The notes under the pieces are model-generated. The model was not told the DNA's origin, did not search any database, and saw only the letters and a list, made by a program, of their open reading frames with translations. The position numbers and the translations under genes are program-made. A stretch of DNA of 64,000 bases from Geminocystis sp. NIES-3708 (GTDB lineage Bacteria > Cyanobacteriota > Cyanobacteriia > Cyanobacteriales > Cyanobacteriaceae). Below, one piece after another: positions 63,901 to 64,000 of the stretch. Location of the stretch: NCBI RefSeq assembly GCF_001548095.1, contig NZ_AP014815.1, forward strand, positions 1,177,656 to 1,241,655, written 5' to 3'. Each line of letters starts with the position of its first letter. Positions within the stretch are counted from its first letter, which is position 1.

Positions 63901-64000
63901 ATAACTTAGAAATTGCCCAAAACTTAGTTATGGAAGGTGATCGAGATTCTGGTGGCGAACCTAGTATAGAATTATTAAGACTTGCAGGAGAAGTCATAAC
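60969..64000 (+). CDS. CheA-type histidine kinase with repeated Hpt modules (3' part outside window)
   Basis: The frame from ATG 60969 stays open to the window end (1010 codons). Three Hpt domains carry AHS[IL]K phosphorylation motifs: His46, His324 and His796. Each is followed by a ~150-residue segment with SS[ES]DLGID, then a[IS]-IFEVD-type helix and a Gly/Cys turn (GGNPCSAL, GGKPCTIL). Between modules 2 and 3 is a ~290-residue acidic Asn/Glu-rich linker holding an 88-bp repeat. The catalytic ATPase, CheW-like and receiver parts must lie beyond 64000. It is probably the PixL/PilL-type kinase that reads out the two receptors upstream. Confidence 0.88.
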   Translation, partial: MNPLNQAYQLFIDEVPEHLQAIENGLLNLRENKTTSSVHAMMRSAHSIKSGSASVGLKGIKDIAHRLEDYIKALYNDELVIDTELEDLFLEGYDCLALPLRQQLETGNFDRQEAQSRANEVWQKLELKLGNTLKQVENYLPSSEDLGIDIIASIFEVDVAQEIRRLKGLVASPESFNPPQELQESLDILIGFSELVNLSGFSLLTNITQQALQKHPEKAITIAKLFVQDLEKSRDVVLLGDRTEGGNPCSALLTLAQDTSAEVELNLIEELTHNYQVTFSIEDPSYQFFIAEVPDLLHNLESGLLTVKEDKSISKVNDMMRSAHSIKGGAASVGLESIKNISHKLEDYLKALFDESVIVDDELETYLLEGFDCLKNALNEQIETGNYQREWEENASMIWDKLGQKLGHIQVNDYLPSSADLGIDLVQSLFEVDILQTIEHLKENLNQLPIIELQEDVILQLEMLVGFSEMTNLFGLKNIADTVSLAIQNYPHRIQQITSYLINDLTEARQQVLSGDREQGGKPCTILQELAGILDINESKESTLDFGDLAQEYNHDETLNNRILPEEEKFNRSNTLNEGIETPSENAQIWAENIEFSDLINENENFDLNDDFIALNNNNQGNESTNFDNSEINNPENSQIWAENIEFGDLIDENENFDLNDDFTALNDAPIEEDNQLDFSSLAEDYQEKTSNTNNFDDLTDFVSFIEDSEEIVQNGEMASEFDNLEPFIDNFPIENEGINSEGDNTLTQQQELQAQAYIFYLEEAVDLIALIDNGLENALETRDINEVNEVARAAHSLKGGARSAGLEDLGNIALRVEKSLKALFNENIPLDDETKVYIRQVYQLLRQPLVARLEEQDFDEKFALESANELWAEFEDKYEEEIAKSEEFLPSSSDLGIDIATSIFEVDVVEGINALKEALNQGNETEMQDLVSMQIDIFSGFGEMLALPGFVAICETAKKALENNCSQITNVTQAFIYNLEIAQNLVMEGDRDSGGEPSIELLRLAGEVI
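62728..62968 (+). repeat. 88-bp direct repeat in the CheA linker
   Basis: 62728-62815 and 62881-62968 are near-identical copies of 88 bp, offset by 153 bp (51 codons), so the reading frame is kept. They encode QIWAENIEF followed by a run containing DLI and NENFDLNDDF in both copies. A recent in-frame duplication of an acidic linker segment is likely. Confidence 0.85.

Overview
This 64 kb window is cyanobacterial chromosome. The evidence is a phycocyanin cpcBA operon, chlorophyll synthase (chlG), ndhA, ycf35, a high-light-inducible protein, many cyanobacteria-specific DUF families, and repeated GCGATCGC (HIP1-type) octamers. The low G+C and gene content fit a unicellular Geminocystis/Cyanobacterium-like genus; that placement is inference. 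No complete insertion sequence, prophage, rRNA operon or CRISPR array was seen. There is one tRNA, Arg(UCU).

Region by region. (1) 1-11361: eleven genes on the minus strand, mostly secreted or membrane proteins: outer-membrane-like protein, DUF202, DUF1622, DUF1254, two paralogous secreted proteins, a Coq4-like protein, an arylsulfatase, DUF2808 and others. They face a divergent AraC-family regulator, and TGCCA direct repeats lie between the two promoters. (2) 11725-25210: housekeeping and photosynthesis genes: chlG, a HAS-barrel protein, an aminotransferase IV, DUF2997-ycf35-ferredoxin, a Ctp protease, glmU, a GatD-like amidotransferase, pheT, tRNA-Arg, a JAMM protease, cpcBA and hli. (3) 25462-27192: ureC, carrying an apparent in-frame insertion of a dispersed palindromic repeat. 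(4) 27523-33690: a minus-strand run of transmembrane Ser/Thr kinase, DUF4344 metallopeptidase, trypsin-like protease, COP23 protein, M48 peptidase and a lone DUF1400 domain. Three of these proteins end in Gly-x-x-Trp. (5) 34216-37032: a large RTX-type surface protein with a strong terminator. (6) 37448-51930: BlaI/M56 pair, LapA-like protein, PPC and cupin proteins, DUF2605/DUF2973, deoC, recO, an MFS transporter, a dynamin-like GTPase, ndhA and a pentapeptide-repeat protein. (7) 51931-64000: a candidate small RNA, a SelD-partner-type oxidoreductase without SelD, then a phototaxis-type cluster. That cluster has two chemoreceptors containing three intact DXCF cyanobacteriochrome GAF domains and one that lost its chromophore cysteine, a 34-residue small ORF, and a CheA-type protein with at least three Hpt modules running off the window.

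The best candidates for undescribed biology are the AraC-controlled sulfatase/Coq4/DUF1254 cluster, the kinase-protease-COP23 cluster with its shared C-terminal tail, the repeat-derived insertion in UreC, and the promoter-plus-hairpins locus at 52161-52303. All functional assignments come from reading motifs by eye; no database search was run.
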